A program made the position numbers and the translations under genes. A DNA stretch of 58,871 bases from CAZOVK01 sp964583165 (GTDB taxonomy: Bacteria; Bacillota; Clostridia; Lachnospirales; WRAX01): contig CAZOVK010000005.1 of NCBI GenBank assembly GCA_964583165.1, forward strand, positions 1-58,871, read 5' to 3'. The notes beneath the pieces are model-generated. The model was not told the origin of the DNA, made no database searches, and saw nothing but the letters and a program-made list of their open reading frames with translations. Positions 15,495 to 23,732 of this stretch are shown here, one piece after another (the first letter of the stretch is position 1; each line of letters starts with the position of its first letter).

Positions 15495-15809
15495 ATGGCA
15501 TCAACAAAAATCAGAATCCTGCTCAAAGCCTATGACCACAAGGTAATAGACGGCGCTGTAAGGCAGATTATCGAAACTGTCACACGCACGGGCGGACGTG
15601 TGAGCGGCCCTGTTCCGCTACCGACAAAACGCGAAGTTATCACAATTCTCCGCGCTGTCCACAAGTATAAGGATTCCCGCGAGCAGTTTGAAATGCGCAC
15701 GCACAAGCGCCTGCTGGACATCATTCAGCCGACGGCTAAGACAAGCGAAGCGCTCTACAAGTTGGATTTACCCGAGGGCGTAGACATCTCGCTCAAGGTA
15801 ATGAAGTAA
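15495..15809 (+). CDS. rpsJ: 30S ribosomal protein S10 (uS10)
   Basis: 104 residues from ATG 15495 (MASTKIRILLKAYDHKVID), with GGGAGG upstream; the frame extends further 5' but that part is leader RNA. The conserved GPVPLPTKREVITILR loop and the C-terminal LPEGVDISLKV are present. S10 is a 30S head protein and, with NusB (encoded at 9631-10104), part of the antitermination complex. First gene of the cluster; no fusA/tuf/rpsL directly upstream. Confidence 0.98.
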   Translation: MASTKIRILLKAYDHKVIDGAVRQIIETVTRTGGRVSGPVPLPTKREVITILRAVHKYKDSREQFEMRTHKRLLDIIQPTAKTSEALYKLDLPEGVDISLKVMK

Positions 15810-15862
15810 TATGGATATGATTGCCTAAAGCGGCAATCCGCTATTGGAGGTGCTTTAACAAA

Positions 15863-16498
15863 ATGAAGAAGGCGATACTCGCCAGAAAAATCGGCATGAC
15901 TCAAATCTTTACGGCGAAGGGCGAAATGATACCCGTAACCGTGCTTGAAGCGGGGCCGTGCCCGATTATTCAGAAGAAGACAGAAGAAACCGACGGATAC
16001 GCTGCCGTCAAAGTCGCGTTCAGTGAAATGCGCGAGAAGAGCGCGAACAAACCCCATAAAGGTCAGTTCTCAGCTGTGGGTCAGCCGCTCATGAAGTATA
16101 TGAAGGAATTTAAGCTAGACGACATCAGCGGCCTTAACGTAGGCGACGTTATCAAAGCCGATGTATTCACGGTAGGCGAACGCGTTGACGTCAGCGGAAT
16201 TTCAAAGGGTAAGGGCTTCCAAGGCACGATTAAACGCCACGGAATGCACCGCGGCCCCATGACTCACGGTTCTAAATATCACCGTGGTGTCGGCGGTCTT
16301 TCAGCCGCAACAACGCCCGGTCGCGTTAAAAAGGGCAGAAAACTTCCCGGTCACATGGGTCATGTAGCCGTGACGGTTCAGAATATCGAAGTCGTCCGCG
16401 TTGACGGCGAGAAGAATATCCTGCTTGTTAAGGGTGGCATCCCCGGGCCCGACGGTTCAATAGTAGTGGTTAAGAATACGGTTAAGGTGAAGAAATAG
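15863..16498 (+). CDS. rplC: 50S ribosomal protein L3 (uL3)
   Basis: 211 residues from ATG 15863 (MKKAILARKIGMTQIF) with GGAGG 13 bases upstream. The signature GISKGKGFQGTIKRHG and the long loop HGSKYHRGVGGLSAATTPGR that reaches the peptidyl transferase centre are intact. It is an early assembly protein of the 50S subunit. It is 53 bases after rpsJ, in the order rpsJ-rplC-rplD-rplW-rplB. Confidence 0.98.
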   Translation: MKKAILARKIGMTQIFTAKGEMIPVTVLEAGPCPIIQKKTEETDGYAAVKVAFSEMREKSANKPHKGQFSAVGQPLMKYMKEFKLDDISGLNVGDVIKADVFTVGERVDVSGISKGKGFQGTIKRHGMHRGPMTHGSKYHRGVGGLSAATTPGRVKKGRKLPGHMGHVAVTVQNIEVVRVDGEKNILLVKGGIPGPDGSIVVVKNTVKVKK

Positions 16499-16515
16499 CG
16501 GAAAGGAGGTCAAAA

Positions 16516-17136
16516 GTGGCGAAAGCAAGTATTTTCAATATAAACGGTGTTAACAAGGGTCAGTATGAATTACCCGAGATTCTCTTTGGCGCAACAGTGA
16601 ACGAACACGCCGTACACATGGCGGTTGTTCAATATCTGGCTAACCAACGCCAAGGCACACAGTCAGCCAAAACCCGCGCAGAAGTACGCGGCGGCGGACG
16701 TAAGCCTTACGCTCAAAAGGGCACGGGTCGCGCACGTCAGGGTTCTATCAGAAGCCCACAATGGACGGGCGGCGGTATCGTATTTGCGCCGAAGCCGCGC
16801 GATTATTCGATGAAGCTGAACAAAAAGATGAAGCGCGTAGCACTCAAAAGCGCTCTCACAGCCCGCGCCAACGCAAACGGCGTAACGGTCATGGAAGACA
16901 TGAACCTTGAAGCAATCAAAACGAAATCCATTGTTAAGCTCCTTAGCGCTATCGGTTTGGGTAAGACGCTCATAGTCACTGAAGAACCCAATCATAACGT
17001 AATCCTGTCCGCTAACAATATCCCGAATGTCGAAGTAACATTCGCGGGCAGCTTAAACGTTTATGATATAGTGAAATATGACAACCTGCTTATCACACAG
17101 GCGGCTATAGAGAAACTCGTGGAGGTGTACGCATAA
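16516..17136 (+). CDS. rplD: 50S ribosomal protein L4 (uL4)
   Basis: 206 residues, GTG start with AAAGGAGG upstream. The loop TRAEVRGGGRKPYAQKGTGR, which lines the exit tunnel near macrolide sites, is conserved. In enteric bacteria L4 also represses its own S10 operon through the leader; whether the leader here is an L4 target is not known. The stop overlaps the rplW start as TAATG. Confidence 0.98.
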   Translation: MAKASIFNINGVNKGQYELPEILFGATVNEHAVHMAVVQYLANQRQGTQSAKTRAEVRGGGRKPYAQKGTGRARQGSIRSPQWTGGGIVFAPKPRDYSMKLNKKMKRVALKSALTARANANGVTVMEDMNLEAIKTKSIVKLLSAIGLGKTLIVTEEPNHNVILSANNIPNVEVTFAGSLNVYDIVKYDNLLITQAAIEKLVEVYA

Positions 17137-17438
17137 TGGCAGACCTTAAATATTATGACATCATACTCCGCCCGGTCGTTACGGAACGCAGCATGAACGA
17201 AATGAGTGAACAGAAATATACCTTCCTCGTTCACCCGGACGCAACAAAGACTCAAGTACGCGAAGCCGTAGAGAAGATGTTCGCCGGCACGAAAGTACGC
17301 CGCGTCAACGTCATGAACTACGACGGTAAGAAGAAACGCGTGCGTAGCGCTAAGTTCGGCAAGACCGAAAAACGCAAAAAAGCTATCGTAATGCTGACAG
17401 CGGACAGCAAGGAAATAGAGATATTCCAAGGCATGTAA
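17136..17438 (+). CDS. rplW: 50S ribosomal protein L23 (uL23)
   Basis: 100 residues, typical. It is a tunnel-exit protein that docks trigger factor, SRP and the translocon. It starts with the YYDIILRPVVTERSM segment usual for the family and carries the basic loop GKKKRVRSAKFGKTEKRKK. It is coupled to rplD by the one-base overlap. Confidence 0.97.
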   Translation: MADLKYYDIILRPVVTERSMNEMSEQKYTFLVHPDATKTQVREAVEKMFAGTKVRRVNVMNYDGKKKRVRSAKFGKTEKRKKAIVMLTADSKEIEIFQGM

Positions 17439-17470
17439 TAAACCCGTTATGAATTGAGGTGTAACTGCAA

Positions 17471-18301
17471 ATGGGCATTAAGAGATATAAAGCCTATACG
17501 CCTTCCCGCCGTCAAATGACGGGTTCGGACTTCGCGGAGATTACCAAATCTACGCCGGAGCGTTCGTTGGTGAAGCACTTACCGACAACAGCCGGAAGGA
17601 ATAACCAAGGCAAAATCACCGTTCGTCACAATGGCGGCGGCGCAAAGAAAAAGTATCGTATCATTGATTTCAAACGCAACAAAGACGGCGTACCAGCAAA
17701 GGTCAACGCGATTGAGTATGACCCCAACAGAACCGCCAATATCGCTCTCTTGTTCTATGTTGACGGCGAGAAGAGATATATGCTCGCTCCCATCGGTCTT
17801 AAAGTGGGCGACACGGTTATGAGCGGCGCAGAAGCCGAAGTAAGAGTGGGCAACTGCCTGCCGATGTCTAAGCTTCCTATCGGTTCTATGATTCACAATA
17901 TAGAAATGAAGCCGGGCGCAGGCGGACAGCTCGTTCGTTCAGCCGGCAACTCCGCCCAGCTTATGGCGAAAGAAGGCAAGTACGCCACCGTTCGTCTGCC
18001 ATCGGGCGAAATGCGTAATCTTCCGATTGAATGCCGCGCTACAGTCGGCCAAGTCGGTAATAACGAGCATGAGCTTATCAATTACGGTAAGGCCGGTCGC
18101 GTCCGCAACATGGGTAAGCGCCCGACAGTCCGCGGCTCTGTTATGAACCCGAATGACCACCCGCACGGCGGCGGCGAGGGACGCGCACCTATCGGTCGCC
18201 CCGCTCCGAGCACACCGTGGGGCAAGCCCGCTCTCGGTCAGAAAACTCGCGATAAGAAAAAAGCTTCCAATAAGATGATTATCCGCAGACGCAGTAAGTA
18301 G
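17471..18301 (+). CDS. rplB: 50S ribosomal protein L2 (uL2)
   Basis: 276 residues. It is the core 50S protein near the peptidyl transferase centre. It begins MGIKRYKAYTPSRRQMTG and holds the invariant GRNNQGKITVRHNGGGAKKKY and MNPNDHPHGGGEGRAPIG, with the His required for activity in the HPHGGGEG loop. GAGGTG lies upstream. A G/C hairpin separates it from rpsS. Confidence 0.98.
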   Translation: MGIKRYKAYTPSRRQMTGSDFAEITKSTPERSLVKHLPTTAGRNNQGKITVRHNGGGAKKKYRIIDFKRNKDGVPAKVNAIEYDPNRTANIALLFYVDGEKRYMLAPIGLKVGDTVMSGAEAEVRVGNCLPMSKLPIGSMIHNIEMKPGAGGQLVRSAGNSAQLMAKEGKYATVRLPSGEMRNLPIECRATVGQVGNNEHELINYGKAGRVRNMGKRPTVRGSVMNPNDHPHGGGEGRAPIGRPAPSTPWGKPALGQKTRDKKKASNKMIIRRRSK

Positions 18302-18307
18302 CTTGTA

Positions 18308-18328
18308 GGGGCGGGCACTGCCCGCCCG
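18308..18328. repeat. REP-like hairpin between rplB and rpsS
   Basis: GGGCGGGC-ACT-GCCCGCCC (18309-18327), 8 bp, no T-run, located 7 bases after the rplB stop. A sister palindrome GGGCGGGTA/TACCCGCCC lies between rplX and rplE. It is not a terminator; it may be an mRNA stability element or a dispersed repeat. Confidence 0.7.
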
Positions 18329-18346
18329 CTGTAAAGGAGGTAAAAC

Positions 18347-18631
18347 ATGCGTTCAATGAAAAAAGGGCCTTTCATCGATGACCATCTGATGAAAAAGGTA
18401 CTAGCGGCAGTTGAAAGCGGCAAAACAGAAGCGGTTATCGCTACATGGTCACGCCGTTCAACAATATTTCCGGAAATGGTAGGGCTTACATTCGGCGTTT
18501 ATAACGGCAAGCAACACATACCCGTTAAAGTCACCGAAGACATGGTAGGTCACAAGCTCGGCGAGTTCAGCCCGACACGCAATTATCGCGGTCACGGCAA
18601 AGATGCCGAAAAACGCAGTAAAGCCAGATAG
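18347..18631 (+). CDS. rpsS: 30S ribosomal protein S19 (uS19)
   Basis: 94 residues, beginning MRSMKKGPFIDDHLMKKV, with AAAGGAGGT upstream. The C-terminal LGEFSPTRNYRGHGKDAEK is diagnostic. It binds 16S rRNA in the 30S head next to S13 and contacts tRNA in the A site. Confidence 0.98.
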   Translation: MRSMKKGPFIDDHLMKKVLAAVESGKTEAVIATWSRRSTIFPEMVGLTFGVYNGKQHIPVKVTEDMVGHKLGEFSPTRNYRGHGKDAEKRSKAR

Positions 18632-18646
18632 TGGGAGGTAAGTCAC

Positions 18647-19051
18647 GTGGCTAAAGGACATAGAAGCCAGATAAAGAAAGAGCGTAACGCTCAAAAGGAT
18701 ACACGCCCGAAGGCTATCCACCGCTACGCCCGCATATCTGACATCAAGGCAAGAATCGTCTTGGAACAGATTAAAGGCAAGCCCGTAGCGGCTGCTTTGG
18801 GTATTTTGGCGTATTCGCCGCGCTATGCCGCCGAGCTTATCGAGAAGGTACTCAAAAGCGCAATCGCCAACGCCGAAAACAACCTAGGCATGGACACGGA
18901 GAATCTCTTCGTAGAGAACGTCTTCGCGGACAGAGCCACTGTTATGAAGCGTATTCAACCACGCGCAAAGGGCAGAGCATATCGGATAGAGAAAAAGGTC
19001 AGCCATATCACCGTTGTGCTGAACGAAAAAGCAAAGAAAAGCGGGAGGTAG
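18647..19051 (+). CDS. rplV: 50S ribosomal protein L22 (uL22)
   Basis: 134 residues, GTG start with GGGAGG upstream. It is a little longer at the N-terminus (MAKGHRSQIKKERN...) than the enteric 110-residue form, a common Firmicute feature. The tunnel-reaching beta hairpin includes the conserved RIQPRAKGRAYRIEKKVSHI. Binds 23S rRNA; target of macrolide-type mutations. Confidence 0.97.
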   Translation: MAKGHRSQIKKERNAQKDTRPKAIHRYARISDIKARIVLEQIKGKPVAAALGILAYSPRYAAELIEKVLKSAIANAENNLGMDTENLFVENVFADRATVMKRIQPRAKGRAYRIEKKVSHITVVLNEKAKKSGR

Positions 19052-19054
19052 ACA

Positions 19055-19726
19055 ATGGGACAAAAGGTTAATCCCCACGGCCTGCGGGTTGGCATAATCA
19101 AATCATGGGATTCCGTTTGGTACGCCGACAAGGATTTTGGGAAGCTTCTGCTTGAAGACGACCGTATCCGTAAGTATATCAAAAACCGTCAGTTCGTCGC
19201 AAACGCGCCGAGAAACGCCGCGGGCATCGCGAAAATCGTTATCCGCCGCACGAACACAAACTGCAACGTAACGCTTCACACTTCCAAACCCGGTATCATT
19301 ATCGGTAAGGGCGGCGAAAGCATTAAAGAGCTTACAGCCGACATCCAGAAGCTTACGAGCCAGAAAGTGAACGTATATATCGAAGAAATCAAACGCCCCG
19401 AACAAGTGGCGCAACTCGTAGCCGAAGACATCGCGAAACAGCTTGAAAACCGCGTTATGTTCCGTCGCGCTATGAAACAGGCCATGACACGCACGATGAA
19501 AGCGGGCGCGAAGGGCATCAAAACGAGTGTAAGCGGCCGTTTGGGCGGCGCTGAAATCGCCAGAACAGAGCATTACCACGAAGGCACAATTCCGCTACAG
19601 ACACTCCGCGCCGACATTGTCTACGGTTTTGCAGAAGCCAGAACGACTTATGGCAAAATCGGCGTTAAAGTTTGGATTTATAAAGGCGAGGTACTCCCCA
19701 AGAAGAAACGCGAAGCAAGAGCTTAG
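19055..19726 (+). CDS. rpsC: 30S ribosomal protein S3 (uS3)
   Basis: 223 residues. It starts MGQKVNPHGLRVGIIKSWDS and carries the KH type II domain with PGIIIGKGGESIKELT, followed by the S3 C-terminal domain (GIKTSVSGRLGGAEIARTE, YGKIGVKVWIYKGEVLP). It lines the mRNA entry channel. It lies 3 bases after rplV. Confidence 0.98.
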   Translation: MGQKVNPHGLRVGIIKSWDSVWYADKDFGKLLLEDDRIRKYIKNRQFVANAPRNAAGIAKIVIRRTNTNCNVTLHTSKPGIIIGKGGESIKELTADIQKLTSQKVNVYIEEIKRPEQVAQLVAEDIAKQLENRVMFRRAMKQAMTRTMKAGAKGIKTSVSGRLGGAEIARTEHYHEGTIPLQTLRADIVYGFAEARTTYGKIGVKVWIYKGEVLPKKKREARA

Positions 19727-19778
19727 CTTTTTGGGTCAGCCTTCTACGGGAGTGCGGATTGAAAAGGAGTGATTCTAA

Positions 19779-20246
19779 TTGCTTAGTCCAAAAAGAGTTA
19801 AGCATCGTAAACAATTCAGAGGACGCATGAAGGGCACGGCTCAACGCGGCAACACGATTTTCTACGGTGAGTTCGGTTTAGTGGCACAAGAGCCATGCTG
19901 GATTACGTCCCGCCAGATAGAAGCGGCACGTATCGCAATGACGCGTTATATGAAGCGCGGCGGTAATGTCTGGATTAAGATTTTCCCGGATAAGCCGATA
20001 ACACAGAAACCCGCTGAAACCCGTATGGGTTCAGGTAAAGGTTCTTTGGAATATTGGGTAGCGGTCGTTAAGCCCGGGCGCGTAATGTATGAAATCTCGG
20101 GTGTCAGCGAAGAAGTAGCGCGTGAAGCGTTGCGTCTGGCTATGCACAAGCTGCCCGTTAAGTGCAAGATTATGTCTAAGGCAGAAGTTGAAGCTTCAAT
20201 AGCCGCAAAGACAGCAGGAAAGACAGGTGAAGCGAATGAAGTCTAA
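19779..20246 (+). CDS. rplP: 50S ribosomal protein L16 (uL16)
   Basis: 155 residues from a TTG start (AAAAGGAG upstream), giving the invariant MLSPKRVKHRKQFRGRMKG. It contains EPCWITSRQIEAARIAMTR and PAETRMGSGKGSLEYWV. It is somewhat longer than the usual 137-147 residues because of an Ala/Lys-rich tail. Contacts A-site tRNA in the 50S subunit. Confidence 0.97.
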   Translation: MLSPKRVKHRKQFRGRMKGTAQRGNTIFYGEFGLVAQEPCWITSRQIEAARIAMTRYMKRGGNVWIKIFPDKPITQKPAETRMGSGKGSLEYWVAVVKPGRVMYEISGVSEEVAREALRLAMHKLPVKCKIMSKAEVEASIAAKTAGKTGEANEV

Positions 20247-20442
20247 GAACTTTGCAGACGAATTCCGCAACAAGACCCTTGAGGAGTTAACCCAAGAGCT
20301 TGTCGCCGCTAAGAAAGAGCTGTTCAACCTGCGTTTCCAGAACGCCACAAACCAGCTCAACAACACAGCGAGAATTAACCTCGTTCGCAAGAATATCGCG
20401 CGTATCCAGACTTTCATCACACAGAAAAAGGCTAACGCGTAA
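20236..20442 (+). CDS. rpmC: 50S ribosomal protein L29 (uL29)
   Basis: 68 residues from ATG 20236, overlapping the end of rplP by 11 bases; AGGTG at 20225-20229 serves this ATG. Family pattern: two long helices with LEELTQELVAAKKELFNLRF and NTARINLVRKNIARIQT. It sits near the tunnel exit beside L23. Confidence 0.97.
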   Translation: MKSKNFADEFRNKTLEELTQELVAAKKELFNLRFQNATNQLNNTARINLVRKNIARIQTFITQKKANA

Positions 20443-20467
20443 TCCTTTTTAAGGAAAGGAGATAGAA

Positions 20468-20731
20468 ATGGAAGGTACAGAACGTAAACTGCGTAAGACC
20501 ATGATTGGCATAGTCACGAGCGACAAAATGGACAAAACCATTGTCGTCGCCGTTCAGAATAATGTGCGTCACCCACTCTATGGCAAAATCATCAAACGCA
20601 CCTATAAGCTCAAAGCACATGACGAAAAGAACGAATGCCAAATCGGCGACCGCGTTAAAGTCATGAGCACACGCCCTCTTTCAAAGGATAAGCGCTACAG
20701 ACTCGTAGAGATTATCGAGAGAGCGAAGTAA
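20468..20731 (+). CDS. rpsQ: 30S ribosomal protein S17 (uS17)
   Basis: 87 residues with the OB fold of S17: RKTMIGIVTSDKMDKTIVV, then HPLYGKIIKRTYKLKAHDE and GDRVKVMSTRPLSKDKRYRL. Primary 16S rRNA binder in the 30S body. AAAGGAG precedes the ATG. Confidence 0.98.
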   Translation: MEGTERKLRKTMIGIVTSDKMDKTIVVAVQNNVRHPLYGKIIKRTYKLKAHDEKNECQIGDRVKVMSTRPLSKDKRYRLVEIIERAK

Positions 20732-20762
20732 TATCGTAACGTCCGGAAAAGGAGTGAAATAA

Positions 20763-21131
20763 ATGGTACAAACCGAATCAAGGCTTAATGTCGCGGATAA
20801 TTCGGGCGCGAAAGAAGTGCTTGTAATACGCGTTATGGGCGGCTCCATAAGACGGTACGCTGGCGTAGGCGATATTATCGTCTGTGCGGTCAAGGACGCA
20901 ACGCCCGGGGGCGTTGTTAAGAAGGGCGACGTAGTTAAGGCTGTCGTCGTTCGTACAAAGAAGCCCATTCGCCGCAAGGACGGTTCCTACATCCGCTTTG
21001 ACGACAACGCGGCTGTCATTCTCAAAGACGAGTTAGAGCCCAAGGGCACACGTATCTTTGGCCCGGTCGCGCGCGAACTCCGTGAGAAGAAGTATACCAA
21101 GATTTTGTCACTTGCTCCTGAAGTGCTATAG
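20763..21131 (+). CDS. rplN: 50S ribosomal protein L14 (uL14)
   Basis: 122 residues, exact family length. It begins MVQTESRLNVADNSGAKEV and contains KKGDVVKAVVVRTKKPIRR and RIFGPVARELREK. It forms part of the intersubunit bridge B8 and the docking site of RsfS. AAAGGAGTG lies upstream. Confidence 0.98.
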   Translation: MVQTESRLNVADNSGAKEVLVIRVMGGSIRRYAGVGDIIVCAVKDATPGGVVKKGDVVKAVVVRTKKPIRRKDGSYIRFDDNAAVILKDELEPKGTRIFGPVARELREKKYTKILSLAPEVL

Positions 21132-21140
21132 GAGGTAAAC

Positions 21141-21479
21141 ATGATAGTCAAATCCAAAATCAAAAAGAACGACCAGGTACTCGTCATAGCCGGCAAGGAC
21201 AAGGGCAAAAAGGGCAAGGTTCTGGTTGTTGATAAAGATAGAAACCGCGTCATCGTTGAGGGCGTAAACATAATATCGAAGCACGTGAAGCCGCGCGGCC
21301 AAAATCAACACGGCGGCATCGAGAAAAAAGAAGGCTTCATCCATTCCTCAAACGTGATGTATCTGCATAAAGGCAAACCCACGCGCGTCGGCTACCTTGC
21401 GACAAAGAAAGAAGTCAACGGCAAGACGGTTACGATTAAACAGCGCGTAGTTAAGTCCACAGGCGAGGTTATAGACTAA
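21141..21479 (+). CDS. rplX: 50S ribosomal protein L24 (uL24)
   Basis: 112 residues. An N-terminal KOW motif (KKNDQVLVIAGKDKGKKGKV) is followed by VEGVNIISKHVKPRGQNQHGG. It is an assembly initiator of the 50S subunit. GGAGG overlaps the end of rplN. Confidence 0.98.
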   Translation: MIVKSKIKKNDQVLVIAGKDKGKKGKVLVVDKDRNRVIVEGVNIISKHVKPRGQNQHGGIEKKEGFIHSSNVMYLHKGKPTRVGYLATKKEVNGKTVTIKQRVVKSTGEVID

Positions 21480-21481
21480 CA

Positions 21482-21510
21482 GCCCCGACAGGGGCGGGTA
21501 GTACCCGCCC
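21482..21510. repeat. Alternative hairpins between rplX and rplE
   Basis: GGGCGGGTA-G-TACCCGCCC (21492-21510) overlaps a second possible stem GCCCC/GGGGC (21482-21495). The two are mutually exclusive. There is no T-run. Similar in style to the rplB-rpsS hairpin. Confidence 0.65.
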
Positions 21511-21534
21511 GAACATGTATTAGGAGGTAACTCT

Positions 21535-22074
21535 GTGAACAGGTTCAGAGAATTCTATCAGACCGAGGTGTCTGATGGCATGGTTAAAGAATTTAACTAT
21601 ACAAACCCAATGGCAATCCCGCGCCTTGTAAAGATTGTCATCAATATGGGATTAGGCGACGCGAAGGACGACAAGAAACAGATTGAAGCCGCCGCAGGCG
21701 ACATGGCGATTATCGCGGGTCAACGCCCCATAATCACCAAGGCGAAGAAGTCTGTAGCGAACTTCAAACTGCGTCAGGGCATGAGCGTCGGTTGCAAGGT
21801 AACACTGCGTGGCGACAGAATGTACAGCTTTGCTGACAGACTGATAAACGTATCGCTCCCGCGTGTTCGTGACTTCCGTGGCGTTAACCCAGATGCGTTC
21901 GACGGCCGCGGCAACTATACCCTCGGTATCCGCGAACAGCTCATCTTCCCAGAAATCTCTTATGATAAGATAGATAAGATTCGCGGCATGGACATCGTTT
22001 TCGTCACCACGGCGACAACCGACAAAGAAGCGTTCCACTTGTTAAAGCTTCTCGGTATGCCGTTCAGAAAGTAG
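21535..22074 (+). CDS. rplE: 50S ribosomal protein L5 (uL5)
   Basis: 179 residues, GTG start after AGGAGGT. It contains PRLVKIVINMGLGDAKDD, GQRPIITKAKKSVANFKLR and DFRGVNPDAFDGRGNYTLG. Binds 5S rRNA with L18 and contacts P-site tRNA. Confidence 0.98.
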   Translation: MNRFREFYQTEVSDGMVKEFNYTNPMAIPRLVKIVINMGLGDAKDDKKQIEAAAGDMAIIAGQRPIITKAKKSVANFKLRQGMSVGCKVTLRGDRMYSFADRLINVSLPRVRDFRGVNPDAFDGRGNYTLGIREQLIFPEISYDKIDKIRGMDIVFVTTATTDKEAFHLLKLLGMPFRK

Positions 22075-22083
22075 GAGGAAAAG

Positions 22084-22269
22084 ATGGCAAAGAAAAGCAT
22101 GATTATAAAGCAGCAGCGCCCGCCGAAGTTTTCGACACGCGCCTATAACCGCTGCACCATCTGCGGCCGCCCGCACGGCACATTGCGTAAATTCGGCATC
22201 TGCCGTATCTGCTTCCGTGAACTGGCATACAAAGGGCAAATCCCCGGCGTAAAGAAGGCCAGTTGGTAA
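22084..22269 (+). CDS. rpsZ: 30S ribosomal protein S14 type Z (uS14, zinc form)
   Basis: 61 residues, the short zinc-binding C+ form: CTICGRPHGTLRKFGICRIC supplies the four Cys ligands (CxxC...CxxC). Located between rplE and rpsH as usual. AGGAGG upstream. Confidence 0.98.
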   Translation: MAKKSMIIKQQRPPKFSTRAYNRCTICGRPHGTLRKFGICRICFRELAYKGQIPGVKKASW

Positions 22270-22293
22270 GCTCGTAATGAAAGGAGGCTACAC

Positions 22294-22695
22294 ATGTCAA
22301 TGTCAGACCCGATTGCTGATATGCTCACGCGTATTCGCAACGCGAACTCCGCTCGCCATACGACGGTAGACGTTCCTAGCTCCCGTGAGAAAAGGGCGAT
22401 AGTGGACATTTTGATAAAAGAAGGCTACATCAAGAATGTAGAGATGATAGAAGACGGCGTGAAGAAAACCATGCGCCTGACTCTCAAATATGGCAAGACA
22501 AAGAACGAAAAGACGATAACGGGCATCAAACGTATCTCGAAGCCGGGGCTTCGCGTTTATGCCGGCGCAACTGAGTTGCCGCGCGTACTCGGTGGTCTTG
22601 GTATCGCGATTCTCAGCACAAACAAGGGTATCGTCACAGAAAAAGAAGCCAAAAAACTCGGCGTGGGCGGCGAAGTCCTCGCGTTTGTTTGGTAA
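22294..22695 (+). CDS. rpsH: 30S ribosomal protein S8 (uS8)
   Basis: 133 residues; begins MSMSDPIADMLTRIRNANS and ends with the GVGGEVLAFVW segment, containing LGIAILSTNKGIVTEKEA. A primary 16S binder and, in enteric bacteria, the translational repressor of the spc operon. AAAGGAGG precedes it. Confidence 0.98.
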   Translation: MSMSDPIADMLTRIRNANSARHTTVDVPSSREKRAIVDILIKEGYIKNVEMIEDGVKKTMRLTLKYGKTKNEKTITGIKRISKPGLRVYAGATELPRVLGGLGIAILSTNKGIVTEKEAKKLGVGGEVLAFVW

Positions 22696-22719
22696 TTTGC
22701 ATTAGGGAGGCAGCAGACC

Positions 22720-23304
22720 ATGTCGAGAATTGGTAAACAACCAATCATTGTACCGAACGGCGTGACGGTGACTATCGAAGCCGGCAATGTCGTTACGGTA
22801 AAAGGGCCCAAGGGCACGTTATCCCGCGCTCTTTCGCCGGACATGAACATCGCGCAAGAAGAGGGCAAGATTATTGTCACACGCCCGAACGACTTAAAGC
22901 GTTTCCGCGCTTTACACGGGCTTACGCGCACACTGATTAACAATATGGTAGTCGGTGTTACGGTAGGTTATGTTAAAAAGCTTGAAATCGTCGGTACGGG
23001 TTATAAAGCCGCCCGCGAGAAAGACGGCGATAGACTTAAACTTTCGCTCGGTTATTCCCACCTCATTTTCATGCACGACCCCGAGGGCATCGTGTCTGCG
23101 GTTGAAGGCTCTGTTGTTAAAGCTGACGGGCGTGAATGGGTTGAGGGCACAAAGATTACTATCACGGGCATCGACAAAGAAAAAGTCGGTCAATATGCCG
23201 CTGACATCAGAAGCAAGCGTAGCCCAGAACCCTATAAGGGCAAGGGTATCAAATACGCCGATGAGAAGATTCTTCGCAAGGCGGGTAAATCCGGCAAGAA
23301 ATAG
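22720..23304 (+). CDS. rplF: 50S ribosomal protein L6 (uL6)
   Basis: 194 residues, some 15 longer than the usual 176-180. The repeat domains are standard (MSRIGKQPIIVPNGVTVTIE, then GLTRTLINNMVVGVTVGYVK and SPEPYKGKGIKYADE), with extra residues in the second domain (around PEGIVSAVEGSVVKADGR). It sits at the base of the L7/L12 stalk. Confidence 0.97.
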   Translation: MSRIGKQPIIVPNGVTVTIEAGNVVTVKGPKGTLSRALSPDMNIAQEEGKIIVTRPNDLKRFRALHGLTRTLINNMVVGVTVGYVKKLEIVGTGYKAAREKDGDRLKLSLGYSHLIFMHDPEGIVSAVEGSVVKADGREWVEGTKITITGIDKEKVGQYAADIRSKRSPEPYKGKGIKYADEKILRKAGKSGKK

Positions 23305-23307
23305 CCT

Positions 23308-23328
23308 AGGGTTTAGCAGATAAACCCT
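23308..23328. repeat. Hairpin between rplF and rplR
   Basis: AGGGTTTA-GCAGA-TAAACCCT, 8-bp perfect stem, no T-run, directly after the rplF stop. The region continues to GGGAG, the ribosome site of rplR. Confidence 0.65.
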
Positions 23329-23346
23329 GGATAGGGAGTGTAAATT

Positions 23347-23715
23347 ATGGTTAAACAAATCGACCGCGCTTCCGCGCGTTTGAAACGCCACCAGCGTATA
23401 AGGAACCACGTAAACGGCACGTCCGAACGCCCGCGCCTTGCGGTGTTTAGGTCCAACAAGCATATCTACTGCCAAATCATTGACGATGTGAAGAAAGTTA
23501 CACTGGTCGCGGCCAGTACGGTTGAAAAGGCCATCGCCGACACATTGGAGAAGACTTGGGATGTAGATGCTGCCACGGCTGTCGGCAAGGCTATAGCAGA
23601 AAAGGCACAAGCCGCCGGTATTAAAGCTGTCGTGTTTGACCGCGGCGGTTATATTTACCACGGCAAGGTGAAGGCGCTCGGCGACGCGGCGCGTGAAGCG
23701 GGCCTTGAGTTTTAG
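23347..23715 (+). CDS. rplR: 50S ribosomal protein L18 (uL18)
   Basis: 122 residues; 5S rRNA-binding protein. Arg-rich N-terminus (RASARLKRHQRIRNHVNGTS) and the core PRLAVFRSNKHIYCQIIDD, ending FDRGGYIYHGKVKALGDAAR. TAGGGAG upstream. Confidence 0.98.
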   Translation: MVKQIDRASARLKRHQRIRNHVNGTSERPRLAVFRSNKHIYCQIIDDVKKVTLVAASTVEKAIADTLEKTWDVDAATAVGKAIAEKAQAAGIKAVVFDRGGYIYHGKVKALGDAAREAGLEF

Positions 23716-23732
23716 GCACAGGAGGACATCTA